From Thermoleophilaceae bacterium (GTDB lineage Bacteria > Actinomycetota > Thermoleophilia > Solirubrobacterales > Thermoleophilaceae), in the NCBI GenBank assembly GCA_013695885.1, contig JACCZP010000196.1:1-5595 (forward strand): a stretch of 5,595 nucleotides of DNA. Direction: 5' to 3'. A program made the translations under genes and the position numbers. Numbering within the stretch: position 1 is the first letter of the stretch; each line of letters begins with the position of its first letter. Below the pieces are notes generated by a model. The model did no database searches, was not told the origin of the DNA, and saw nothing but the letters and a program-made list of their open reading frames with translations. Below are positions 1-5,595 of this stretch, piece by piece.

Positions 1-362
1 GCGCGGATGAGCACCGCGGCGCCCGTCCCCTCCTCCTCGCAAACGGCGTTGAGCAGGGCGTGGACGCCGTAGGAGCGGTAGACGTAGGCCGTGCCCGGGG
101 ACATGAACAGGGTCCGCGTGCGCCCGGTGAGGCCGATGTGGGCGTGGCAGGCGGCCTCCACCTGGTGGTAGCTCTCGGTCTCGACGATGCGTCCGGCGGT
201 CTCGCCATGGCGCAGGACGCAGCCGACCATGGCCTCGGCGACGGCGTGGACGGACCGCGCGTAGAAGGCCTCCGTCCGCGGATCATGCGGCGGGGCAGGC
301 ACCGGGTCGCCGCCGTTCGCCGGCGTGAGCATCCTCGCCCGGCCGCTCGTCCGCGCGGTCAC
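1..362 (-). CDS. mpg: DNA-3-methyladenine glycosylase (AAG/MPG family), 3' end outside window
   Basis: This is a base-excision repair enzyme of the alkyladenine glycosylase family, which removes alkylated purines such as 3-methyladenine from DNA (EC 3.2.2.21). It was read by translating the reverse complement; 120 residues are visible and the frame is open to the left edge. Seen: a FYAR segment (residues 33-36), the family core GRIVETESY (57-65) with the expected catalytic Glu63 and Tyr65 (human AAG E125/Y127), His73, then PGTAYVYRSYG (89-99) whose Tyr98 matches the DNA-intercalating tyrosine, Asn105, and AAVLIRA at the edge. The spacing between Glu63 and His73 matches the bacterial form with EAYH...CHAH. 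The start chosen is a GTG at 362 that overlaps the argH stop as GTGA. An in-frame ATG at 332 is an alternative, giving a protein 10 residues shorter; neither has a well-placed Shine-Dalgarno. The family assignment is firm; the start is uncertain. Confidence 0.88.
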   Translation of the reverse strand, partial: MTARTSGRARMLTPANGGDPVPAPPHDPRTEAFYARSVHAVAEAMVGCVLRHGETAGRIVETESYHQVEAACHAHIGLTGRTRTLFMSPGTAYVYRSYGVHALLNAVCEEEGTGAAVLIR

Positions 363-1732
363 CCGGCGGCGGGCTCGAGCTCCGCGCGCGCGCGCTCGAT
401 CTGGGTACGCACCCGGGCCAGGGACGTGCCGCCCTCGGACACCTTGGTCTCGAGCCAGCCGTGCTCGCTCAGCACGCCGGCCAGGGCGGCAGGCGGGAGG
501 TCGGGGGCCAGCTCGCCGAGCTCGGCCTCGGTGAGCTCGGACAGGCGCCGGCCCGAGTCGACCGCGTGGCGCACGAGACCGGCAACTACGCCGTGCGCCT
601 GGCGGAAGGGCACATCGCGGGTGACGAGGAGGTCGGCCACGTCGGTGGCGGCGAGCATCTCGTCGGCGGCGGCGGCGGCCATGCGCGCACGGTCGAACGT
701 GATGCCCTCGAGCATGCGGGCGGCTACGCTCAGGGAGAGCTCGAGCGTGTCGACCGCATCGAAGAGGTGCTCCTTGTCCTCTTGGAGGTCCTTGTTGTAG
801 GTGAGCGGCAGGCCGTGGAGCACCCCGTGCAGAGCGCTCAGGTGCCCGACCACGCGCGGGGCCTTGGCCCGGAGCAGCTCGGCGGCGTCGGGGTTCTTCT
901 TCTGGGGCATGATCGAGGAGCCCGACGCGAACGCGTCGGCCACCGAGCAGAAGCCGAACTCCTCGCTCGACCACAGCACGATCTCGGCGCCGAGCTGCGA
1001 GAGGTGGGTGGCGCAGGTGGCCGCGGCCGAGAGGTAGTCGAGCACGAAGTCGCGATTGGAGACGGCGTCGATGGAGTTGGGGGCCACCGAGGCGAAGCCG
1101 AGCTCGCCGGCCAGCGTGGCGCGGTCGGTGTCGAAGTTCACCCCGGCCAGGGCGCCGGCGCCGAGCGGCAGCTCGTCGGAGAGCGTGCGGCAGAGGCGGA
1201 AACGCTCGCGGTCGCGGCGGAGCTTCCACAGCCAGGCCAGCAGGTGGTGGGAGAGGTAGACCGGCTGGGCGCGCTGGAGGTGGGTGTAGCCGGGCAGCGG
1301 CCAGTCGAGGTGGCGCTCGGCGAGATCCAGAAGCGCGGCCATGGCCTCGGTGCAGAGCGCGGCGGCGCCCTCGGCGCTATCGCGGACGAACATCGCGACG
1401 TCGGTGGCCACCTGGTCATTGCGCGAGCGGGCGGTATGGAGGCGCCCGCCCACCGGTCCGGCCAGCTCGGTGAGCCGGCGCTCGATGGCCATGTGCACGT
1501 CCTCGTCGTGGGGATGGACCTCGAAGCGAGCGCTCTCGACCTCCTCGGCGACCCGGTCGAGGCCCTTGAGCAGGACCGCGACGTCGTGCTCGGCGAGGAT
1601 GCCCCGCGCGCCCAGCATCCGCGCGTGGGCGCGCGACTGCGCGAGGTCGTACTCCGCCAGGCGGAAGTCGTAGGAGACCGAGGAGTTCAGCGCCCGGAAG
1701 AGCTCGTCCTGCGGCTCCGCGAAGCGCGACAC
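359..1732 (-). CDS. argH: argininosuccinate lyase
   Basis: This enzyme cleaves argininosuccinate to arginine and fumarate, the last step of arginine biosynthesis (EC 4.3.2.1), as a cytosolic homotetramer of the fumarase/aspartase superfamily. The 457 residues match the usual 455-475. Seen: the N-terminal [14 protein letters not shown] stretch (16-29), [13 protein letters not shown] (99-111), [11 protein letters not shown] (148-158) with the Thr150-His151 pair, and the superfamily signature [12 protein letters not shown] (271-282) on the flexible catalytic-serine loop, followed by [17 protein letters not shown] (309-325). All three conserved regions are intact, so it should be active. The GTG start at 1732 is preferred because homology begins immediately after it and no other start codon precedes the conserved N-terminus. 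The LWGGRF opening common in other ArgH proteins is shortened to SRF. It lies 11 nt after the aminotransferase stop without a clear Shine-Dalgarno, which suggests reinitiation, and its stop overlaps the glycosylase start. Confidence 0.96.
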   Translation of the reverse strand: MSRFAEPQDELFRALNSSVSYDFRLAEYDLAQSRAHARMLGARGILAEHDVAVLLKGLDRVAEEVESARFEVHPHDEDVHMAIERRLTELAGPVGGRLHTARSRNDQVATDVAMFVRDSAEGAAALCTEAMAALLDLAERHLDWPLPGYTHLQRAQPVYLSHHLLAWLWKLRRDRERFRLCRTLSDELPLGAGALAGVNFDTDRATLAGELGFASVAPNSIDAVSNRDFVLDYLSAAATCATHLSQLGAEIVLWSSEEFGFCSVADAFASGSSIMPQKKNPDAAELLRAKAPRVVGHLSALHGVLHGLPLTYNKDLQEDKEHLFDAVDTLELSLSVAARMLEGITFDRARMAAAAADEMLAATDVADLLVTRDVPFRQAHGVVAGLVRHAVDSGRRLSELTEAELGELAPDLPPAALAGVLSEHGWLETKVSEGGTSLARVRTQIERARAELEPAAG

Positions 1733-1743
1733 GGGGCGGCAGT

Positions 1744-2940
1744 CTAGGGCTGTGGCGGGACGGCGCCGGAGGCAGGAGACGCCCCGGCCGCGGATGGCCG
1801 GGCGGCGTCCGGCCGCCGCCGGAGCTCCTCCAGCACCTCGGCCAGGGCGGTGACCACCCGCTCGACCTGACCGTCGGACAGCGCGGGGAAGAACGGCAGC
1901 GCCAGCGCCCGGGCCGAGACCTCCTCGCACTCCGGGAGCTCCCCCGGACGGTGGCCGAAGCGCTCGCGGTAGAAGGAGAGCAGGTGGATGGCCGGCAGGT
2001 AGGGCTTCGAGTCGACGCCGCGGGCTCGCAGGCCCTCGATGGCGGCGTCGCGGTCCACGCCGGGCGGTACCAGCACCACGTAGACGAACCACGAGCGGCG
2101 GTCACCGTCGGCGTCGGCACAGGGGAGCTCGAGGCCCTCGACCACGGACAGCGCCCCCGAGTAGAGCCCGGCGATCCGCGCGCGGGCGGCGAGCATGTCG
2201 TCGAGGCGCTCGAGCTGGGCCACGCCGAGCGCGCAGGCGATGTCGGAGAGGCGGTAGTTGAAGCCCAGGCGGTCGTGGTCAAGCCAGCCCATGTCCGGCG
2301 CCCGGCCCTGGTTTCGCTCGGAGTCAAGGCGTGCGCGCACGGCCGCGTCGGGCGCGACGACCATCCCCCCCTCCCCAGTGGCGAGCTGCTTGTTCGCGTA
2401 AAAGCCGAAGGTGGCGAGGTTCCCCCGGGCGCCGACGAGCGAGCCGTCGGCGTGCTCGGCGCCGAGGGCCTCGCAGGCGTCCTCGACGATGAACAGCCCC
2501 GAGGCCGCCGCCGTGCGCTCGAAGGCCGGCATGTCCGCCGGGTAGCCGAAGATGTGCACGGGCAGCACGCCCGTCGTACGCGGCCCGACCGCGGCCGCGG
2601 TGGCCTCGGGATCGAGGTTGAAGGTGCGCCGGTCGATGTCGCAGAAGACCGGCCGCGCCCCCTCGTAGAGGACCGCGTTGGCAGAGGCCACGAAGGAGAA
2701 GGGGCTGGTGATGACCTCGTCGCCGGCCTCGACCCCGCACGCGCGCAGTGAGAGGTGAAGGCCCGCGGTCCCGCTCGACACCGCGGTGGCGTGCTCCACA
2801 CCGATGCGCCGAGCGAAGCGCTCTTCGAACTCGCGGAGCCGGGGGCCGAGCGACCACCGGCCCGAGCGCAGCGTCTCGAGCACGAGCTCCTCCTCGCGGG
2901 CGCCGACCACGGGCCCGGCGAGCGGGATCGGCTCGCTCAC
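1744..2940 (-). CDS. DegT/DnrJ/EryC1/StrS family PLP-dependent aminotransferase
   Basis: This is a fold-type I PLP aminotransferase of the family that mostly aminates keto-sugar nucleotides for lipopolysaccharide, glycan or antibiotic sugars, using glutamate or glutamine; the substrate here is unknown. It has 398 residues, within the family range. Seen: IPLAGPVVGAREEELVLETL at the N-terminus (5-24), SSGTAGLHLSL (55-65) for PLP phosphate binding, SPFSFVASANAV (79-90), VEDACEALGA (152-161) with Asp154 expected to contact the pyridine nitrogen, FGFYANKQLATGEGG (178-192) with the probable Schiff-base Lys184, and NYRLSDIACALGVAQLERLD (228-247). A Pro/Ala/Arg-rich tail covers about 375-398. The GTG start at 2940 overlaps the cimA stop as GTGA and is followed at once by homologous sequence; the same frame continues upstream into cimA, but that part is not family-like. 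The neighbours are all amino-acid genes rather than sugar genes, so a role outside sugar metabolism is possible but not shown. Confidence 0.93.
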   Translation of the reverse strand: MSEPIPLAGPVVGAREEELVLETLRSGRWSLGPRLREFEERFARRIGVEHATAVSSGTAGLHLSLRACGVEAGDEVITSPFSFVASANAVLYEGARPVFCDIDRRTFNLDPEATAAAVGPRTTGVLPVHIFGYPADMPAFERTAAASGLFIVEDACEALGAEHADGSLVGARGNLATFGFYANKQLATGEGGMVVAPDAAVRARLDSERNQGRAPDMGWLDHDRLGFNYRLSDIACALGVAQLERLDDMLAARARIAGLYSGALSVVEGLELPCADADGDRRSWFVYVVLVPPGVDRDAAIEGLRARGVDSKPYLPAIHLLSFYRERFGHRPGELPECEEVSARALALPFFPALSDGQVERVVTALAEVLEELRRRPDAARPSAAGASPASGAVPPQP

Positions 2941-4556
2941 CCCGGAGGGGCGACCGCGGCGGCGTCCTCGGTACGCGCTCGTCCCCGATCCACGCGACCG
3001 GGCAGCATCCCAGCCTCGAGGGAGTCGACCAGCGCGTCCCAGCTCGCCTCGATCACGTTCTCGGACACGCCGATGGCCCCCCACTGCTCGGTGCCGTCGC
3101 TGGCGTCGAGCAGCACGCGTGTCACCGCGCCGGTGCCCTTGGCCTCGTCGAGGATGCGAACCTTGAAGTTCACCAGCTCGATTTCGCGCAGGTGGGGGTA
3201 GGTCTCGCCGATCGCCCCGCGCAGCGCCCGGTCGAGCGCGTGCACGGGACCGTTGCCCTCCGCGGTCCGCACGTAGCGCTCGCCGTCCACCCAGATCTTG
3301 ATCGTGGCCTCGGTCTCGACCTTGCCGTCCTCGCGCTTCTCGACGATCGTGCGGAAGGACTCGAGCCGGAACAGGGGCGCGTACTCGCCGGTCTCGCGGC
3401 GCACGAGGAGGTCGAACGAGCCGTCGGCGGCCTCGAACTGGTAGCCGCCGTGCTCGAGCGTCTTCACGCGCTCGAGCACCCGCGCGGCCGTCTCGTCGTC
3501 GAGATCGATGCCGGACCGGGCGGCGCGCGCCTGCACCGTGCCTCGCCCGGAGACCTCCGACAGCAGCAGCTCGCGGGCGTTGCCCACCGACGCGGGATCG
3601 ACGTGCTCGAAGGTGCGGGCGTCGCGGACCACGCCGGCCACATGCATGCCGCCCTTGTGGGCGAACGCGTTACGGCCGACCCAGGGCTGGTCGGGATCGG
3701 GGGTGACGTTGCAGATCTCGTCGACCAGATGCGCGGTCTCGGTGAGCCGGACCAGGCGCTCGCGCCCGATGCAGGGGTGGCCCAGCTTGAGCTCGAGCGC
3801 GGGGACGATCGAGACCAGGTTGGCGTTTCCGCAGCGCTCGCCGTACCCGTTGATCGTGCCCTGGACGTGGCGGGCCCCGGCCTCCACAGCGGCCAGCGAG
3901 TTGGCCACGCCGCAGCCGAGGTCATCATGCGTGTGGATCCCGAGGCCCACCGACCCGCCGAGCTCGGCGCGGACTCGGGCCGTGGCCGCGGCCACTCCGC
4001 CCGGCAGGCTCGCACCGTTGGTGTCGCAGAGCACGATCCACTCCGCCCCGGCGTCGGCCGCCGCGCGCAGGCAGCGCAGAGCGTAGGCGGCGTCGTCCCC
4101 GAAGCCGTCGAAGAAGTGCTCGGCGTCGTAGACCACTCGTTTGCCCTGGGCGCGCAGGAAGCCCACCGAGTCGGCGATCATGGCCAGGTTCTCCTCGGCC
4201 CCGACCTGGAGCACCTTCTCGAGGTGAAGCGACCAGGTCTTGCCGACCAGCGTGCACACCGGGGCGAAGGAGTCGGCCAGGCCGCGCAGCGCGGGGTCCT
4301 CCTCGGCGGCCACGCCGCGACGGCGGGTCATGCCGAAGGCGCTCACCTGGGCGTGCTCGAACCGCGAGCGGCCGAGCTCGTGGAAGAACGCGCGCTCCTT
4401 GGGGTTCGAGCTCGGGAACCCGGCCTCGATCAGGTGGACCCCGAGGCCGTCGAGCGCCTCGGCCACGCGCAGGCGCTCGTCGACCGACAGGGACATCCCC
4501 TCCCCCTGCATGCCGTCGCGGAGGGTGGTGTCGTATACGAGGACGGGCTCGGCCAC
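2937..4556 (-). CDS. cimA: (R)-citramalate synthase
   Basis: This enzyme condenses pyruvate and acetyl-CoA to (R)-citramalate (EC 2.3.3.21), the entry to 2-oxobutyrate and isoleucine without threonine deaminase. It has 539 residues, the length of the long CimA type related to LeuA. Seen: YDTTLRDGMQGEG (8-20) with Arg13 and metal-ligand Asp14, HLIEAGFPSSNP (41-52), VLCDTNGASLPG (175-186), the metal-binding HTHDD (208-212), GTINGYGERCGNANL (233-247), FAHKGGMHVAGV (298-309) and a C-terminal LeuA-type dimer/regulatory domain from about 395 to 515. That domain binds the feedback inhibitor (usually isoleucine) in relatives. DGMQGEG after TTLRD and the E-H-F-F-D-G-F segment (146-152) favour CimA over 2-isopropylmalate synthase, although homocitrate-type activity cannot be excluded by eye. 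The GTG start at 4556 is the only candidate: an in-frame TAG sits at 4569-4571 and the catalytic motif begins at residue 8. GAAGG lies only 3 nt before the start. Residues 520-539 are a low-complexity tail. Confidence 0.93.
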   Translation of the reverse strand: MAEPVLVYDTTLRDGMQGEGMSLSVDERLRVAEALDGLGVHLIEAGFPSSNPKERAFFHELGRSRFEHAQVSAFGMTRRRGVAAEEDPALRGLADSFAPVCTLVGKTWSLHLEKVLQVGAEENLAMIADSVGFLRAQGKRVVYDAEHFFDGFGDDAAYALRCLRAAADAGAEWIVLCDTNGASLPGGVAAATARVRAELGGSVGLGIHTHDDLGCGVANSLAAVEAGARHVQGTINGYGERCGNANLVSIVPALELKLGHPCIGRERLVRLTETAHLVDEICNVTPDPDQPWVGRNAFAHKGGMHVAGVVRDARTFEHVDPASVGNARELLLSEVSGRGTVQARAARSGIDLDDETAARVLERVKTLEHGGYQFEAADGSFDLLVRRETGEYAPLFRLESFRTIVEKREDGKVETEATIKIWVDGERYVRTAEGNGPVHALDRALRGAIGETYPHLREIELVNFKVRILDEAKGTGAVTRVLLDASDGTEQWGAIGVSENVIEASWDALVDSLEAGMLPGRVDRGRARTEDAAAVAPPG

Positions 4557-4587
4557 GGGCCTTCGAGCCTAGGGAACCGGCGGCCGT
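4557..4587 (-). other. ilvE-cimA spacer, the longest gap in the window
   Basis: These 31 nt separate the ilvE TAG from the cimA GTG. On the minus strand they hold the palindrome CCTAGG, which carries a TAG in the cimA frame, and a weak GAAGG three bases before the start. No convincing terminator hairpin, -10/-35 pair or leader peptide is visible, so read-through from ilvE into cimA is expected. Confidence 0.5.
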
Positions 4588-5514
4588 CTAGGCCCGCGAG
4601 GGCACGGCGACCGGGTCGAGCCACTCGCGGTAGCGCGGCGCCCGGCCACACAGGGCGTCGTCGAAGACCTGCTGGACCGCCCGGGTGATCTCGCCGGGGT
4701 CGCCGATCGGGTGGTCGTCGATCTCACGCACCGGGGTCAGCTCCGCGGCCGTGCCGGTGAGGAAGACCTCCTCGGCGAGCACGAGCTCCGCTCGGGCGAT
4801 GTCGCGCTCGACGACCTGGAAGCCGAGGTCGCGGGCGATGGTCATCACCGACTTGCGGGTGATCCCGTCGAGGATCGAGGCCGAGTGCGGTGGCGTGGCG
4901 ATGACCCCCTCGCGCACGACGAAGATGTTCTCGCCGGTGCCCTCGCAGACGTGGCCGTGCTGGTCGAGCAGGATGGCCTCCTCGTAGCCCGCGCGCCGCG
5001 ACTCGACCTTGGCCAGCACCGAGTTCAGGTACTGACCGCTGGCCTTGGCGTGCGGGATCAGCGAGTCGGGCGAGATGCGCCGCCACGGCGAGGTCTTGGC
5101 ACGGATGCCCCGCTGCTTGCCCTCCTCCCCGAGGTAGGCCCCCCACTCCCAGGCCGCGATGGAGACCTCCACCGGGTTGTCGAGCGGGTCGAGGCCCATC
5201 GGGCCGTAGCCGCGATAGGCGATCGGCCGGATGTAGCACGCGCGCAGGCCGTTGCGGACGATCAGCTCGTGGGTGGCCTCGCGGAGCTCCTCGAGCGAGA
5301 ATGGGAGCTCCATGTAGTACAGCTCCGCCGAGCGCTCGAGGCGCTCGAGGTGCTCGCGGTGGCGGAAGATGGCCGGGCCCTCGTCGGTCTCGTAGGCGCG
5401 GATGCCCTCGAAGACGCCGGTGCCGTAGTGCATGCCGTGGGTGAGCACGTGTACCTTCGCGTCCTCCCAGGCGACGAACTCCCCGTTCATCCAGATGAGG
5501 TCCGCGGTGGTCAC
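4588..5514 (-). CDS. ilvE: branched-chain amino acid aminotransferase
   Basis: This is a fold-type IV PLP aminotransferase that interconverts leucine, isoleucine and valine with their 2-oxo acids using glutamate (EC 2.6.1.42). It has 308 residues, the typical length of bacterial IlvE. Seen: IWMNGEFVAWEDAKV (7-21), the substrate-pocket stretch HYGTGVFEGIRAY (29-41), IRPIAYRGYGPMG (95-107), HAKASGQYLNSVLAK (155-169) with the Schiff-base Lys157, YEEAILLD (177-184), EGTGENIFVV (191-200) with the conserved glutamates, and LTGTAAELTPV (252-262). The I-R-P-x-x-Y-R and GTAAELTPV signatures fit branched-chain rather than D-amino acid or aminodeoxychorismate enzymes. The start is a GTG with a strong Shine-Dalgarno six bases upstream; an internal ATG at residue 9 would cut into conserved sequence. 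It begins 13 nt after the upstream leuB-like gene and ends 31 nt before cimA, which supports a shared transcript supplying isoleucine and leucine. Confidence 0.96.
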   Translation of the reverse strand: MTTADLIWMNGEFVAWEDAKVHVLTHGMHYGTGVFEGIRAYETDEGPAIFRHREHLERLERSAELYYMELPFSLEELREATHELIVRNGLRACYIRPIAYRGYGPMGLDPLDNPVEVSIAAWEWGAYLGEEGKQRGIRAKTSPWRRISPDSLIPHAKASGQYLNSVLAKVESRRAGYEEAILLDQHGHVCEGTGENIFVVREGVIATPPHSASILDGITRKSVMTIARDLGFQVVERDIARAELVLAEEVFLTGTAAELTPVREIDDHPIGDPGEITRAVQQVFDDALCGRAPRYREWLDPVAVPSRA

Positions 5515-5520
5515 GTGCTG

Positions 5521-5527
5521 CCCCCTC
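5521..5527 (-). promoter_or_regulatory. Shine-Dalgarno site of ilvE
   Basis: On the minus strand GAGGGGG lies six bases before the GTG at 5514, directly after the TGA stop of the upstream gene. It is the only well-placed purine-rich ribosome binding site in the window and decides the ilvE start. Confidence 0.7.
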
Positions 5528-5595
5528 TCAGAGGTTGGCGAGGTCGGCCTCGGTGGCCTCCTCGGTGCTGGCGTCGCCGCCGAGGTCGGAGGTGC
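5528..5595 (-). CDS. leuB: 3-isopropylmalate dehydrogenase, C-terminal end only (probable)
   Basis: Only the last 21 codons and the TGA stop are inside the window; the gene continues past the right edge. The tail reads TSDLGGDASTEEATEADLANL without its first parts. The pattern T-x-D-L-G-G-x-A-S-T-x-E, ending about a dozen residues before the stop, is the usual C-terminus of the isocitrate/isopropylmalate dehydrogenase family (compare the PDLGGSAGTEAF end of Thermus LeuB, from memory). LeuB oxidises 3-isopropylmalate in leucine synthesis and, in organisms with CimA, also 3-methylmalate to 2-oxobutyrate. Its position 13 nt before ilvE and one gene before cimA supports LeuB over isocitrate dehydrogenase. 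With so few residues visible, a homoisocitrate or tartrate dehydrogenase relative remains possible. Confidence 0.62.
   Translation of the reverse strand, partial: TSDLGGDASTEEATEADLANL

Noticed and set aside
461..1747. A 428-codon open frame on the plus strand opposite argH
   Set aside because: It is the antisense shadow of argH, created by strong third-position G/C bias; the product is low in complexity and matches no family I know.
2364..2377. C-rich run in the middle of the DegT gene
   Set aside because: It encodes the conserved G-E-G-G segment after the PLP lysine in an unbroken frame, so it is neither a frameshift site nor a regulatory element on present evidence.
1416..2801. A 461-codon minus-strand frame across the DegT gene and argH
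   Set aside because: It is shifted relative to two genes with intact motifs, and its Arg/Pro/Ser/Thr-rich composition is that of an off-frame reading.
2941..3084. 48-codon upstream extension of the DegT frame
   Set aside because: It overlaps the cimA 3' end and its sequence is Arg/Gly-rich without family similarity, whereas homology begins right after the GTG at 2940.
4557..4587. Possible hairpin or terminator between ilvE and cimA (GGCC near both ends, CCTAGG in the middle)
   Set aside because: The pairing is short, GGCC and CCTAGG are self-complementary palindromes common at this GC content, and there is no T-run, so it does not resemble a terminator.
2748..4688. A 646-codon open frame on the plus strand opposite cimA
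   Set aside because: It lies antisense to a gene with clear catalytic motifs, its product is rich in Arg/Gly/Val/His repeats typical of a GC-rich mirror frame, and it shows no recognisable domain.

Overview
The window is a densely packed, roughly 70% GC, single-direction gene cluster read entirely on the minus strand. High GC, third-position G/C bias, GTG starts for nearly every gene, and stop/start overlaps point to a high-GC bacterium, most likely an actinobacterium. A deep-branching group such as Thermoleophilia would fit the protein style, but that is a guess from memory and not shown by the sequence.

In order of transcription (from the right edge leftwards): (1) the last 21 codons of a gene whose C-terminus looks like 3-isopropylmalate dehydrogenase (leuB); (2) branched-chain amino acid aminotransferase (ilvE); (3) (R)-citramalate synthase (cimA); (4) a DegT/DnrJ/EryC1/StrS-family PLP aminotransferase of unknown substrate; (5) argininosuccinate lyase (argH); (6) the N-terminal two thirds or so of a DNA-3-methyladenine glycosylase (AAG/MPG family), which runs off the left edge. 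Spacings are +13, +31, -4, +11 and -4 nt, so this is almost certainly one polycistronic transcript whose promoter and terminator lie outside the window. I see no internal promoter, terminator, RNA gene, mobile element, repeat array or CRISPR. There is no gene-free stretch longer than 31 nt.

The first three genes make biochemical sense together. CimA condenses pyruvate with acetyl-CoA to citramalate, the isopropylmalate isomerase/dehydrogenase pair (LeuCD, LeuB) can turn citramalate into 2-oxobutyrate, and IlvE performs the last transamination of isoleucine, leucine and valine. This suggests a threonine-independent isoleucine route. ArgH completes arginine synthesis. The DegT-family enzyme and the DNA repair glycosylase are the functional outsiders, yet both are tightly coupled to their upstream genes. 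No obviously novel system is visible. The most useful open questions are the substrate of the DegT enzyme and why it is coupled to cimA.
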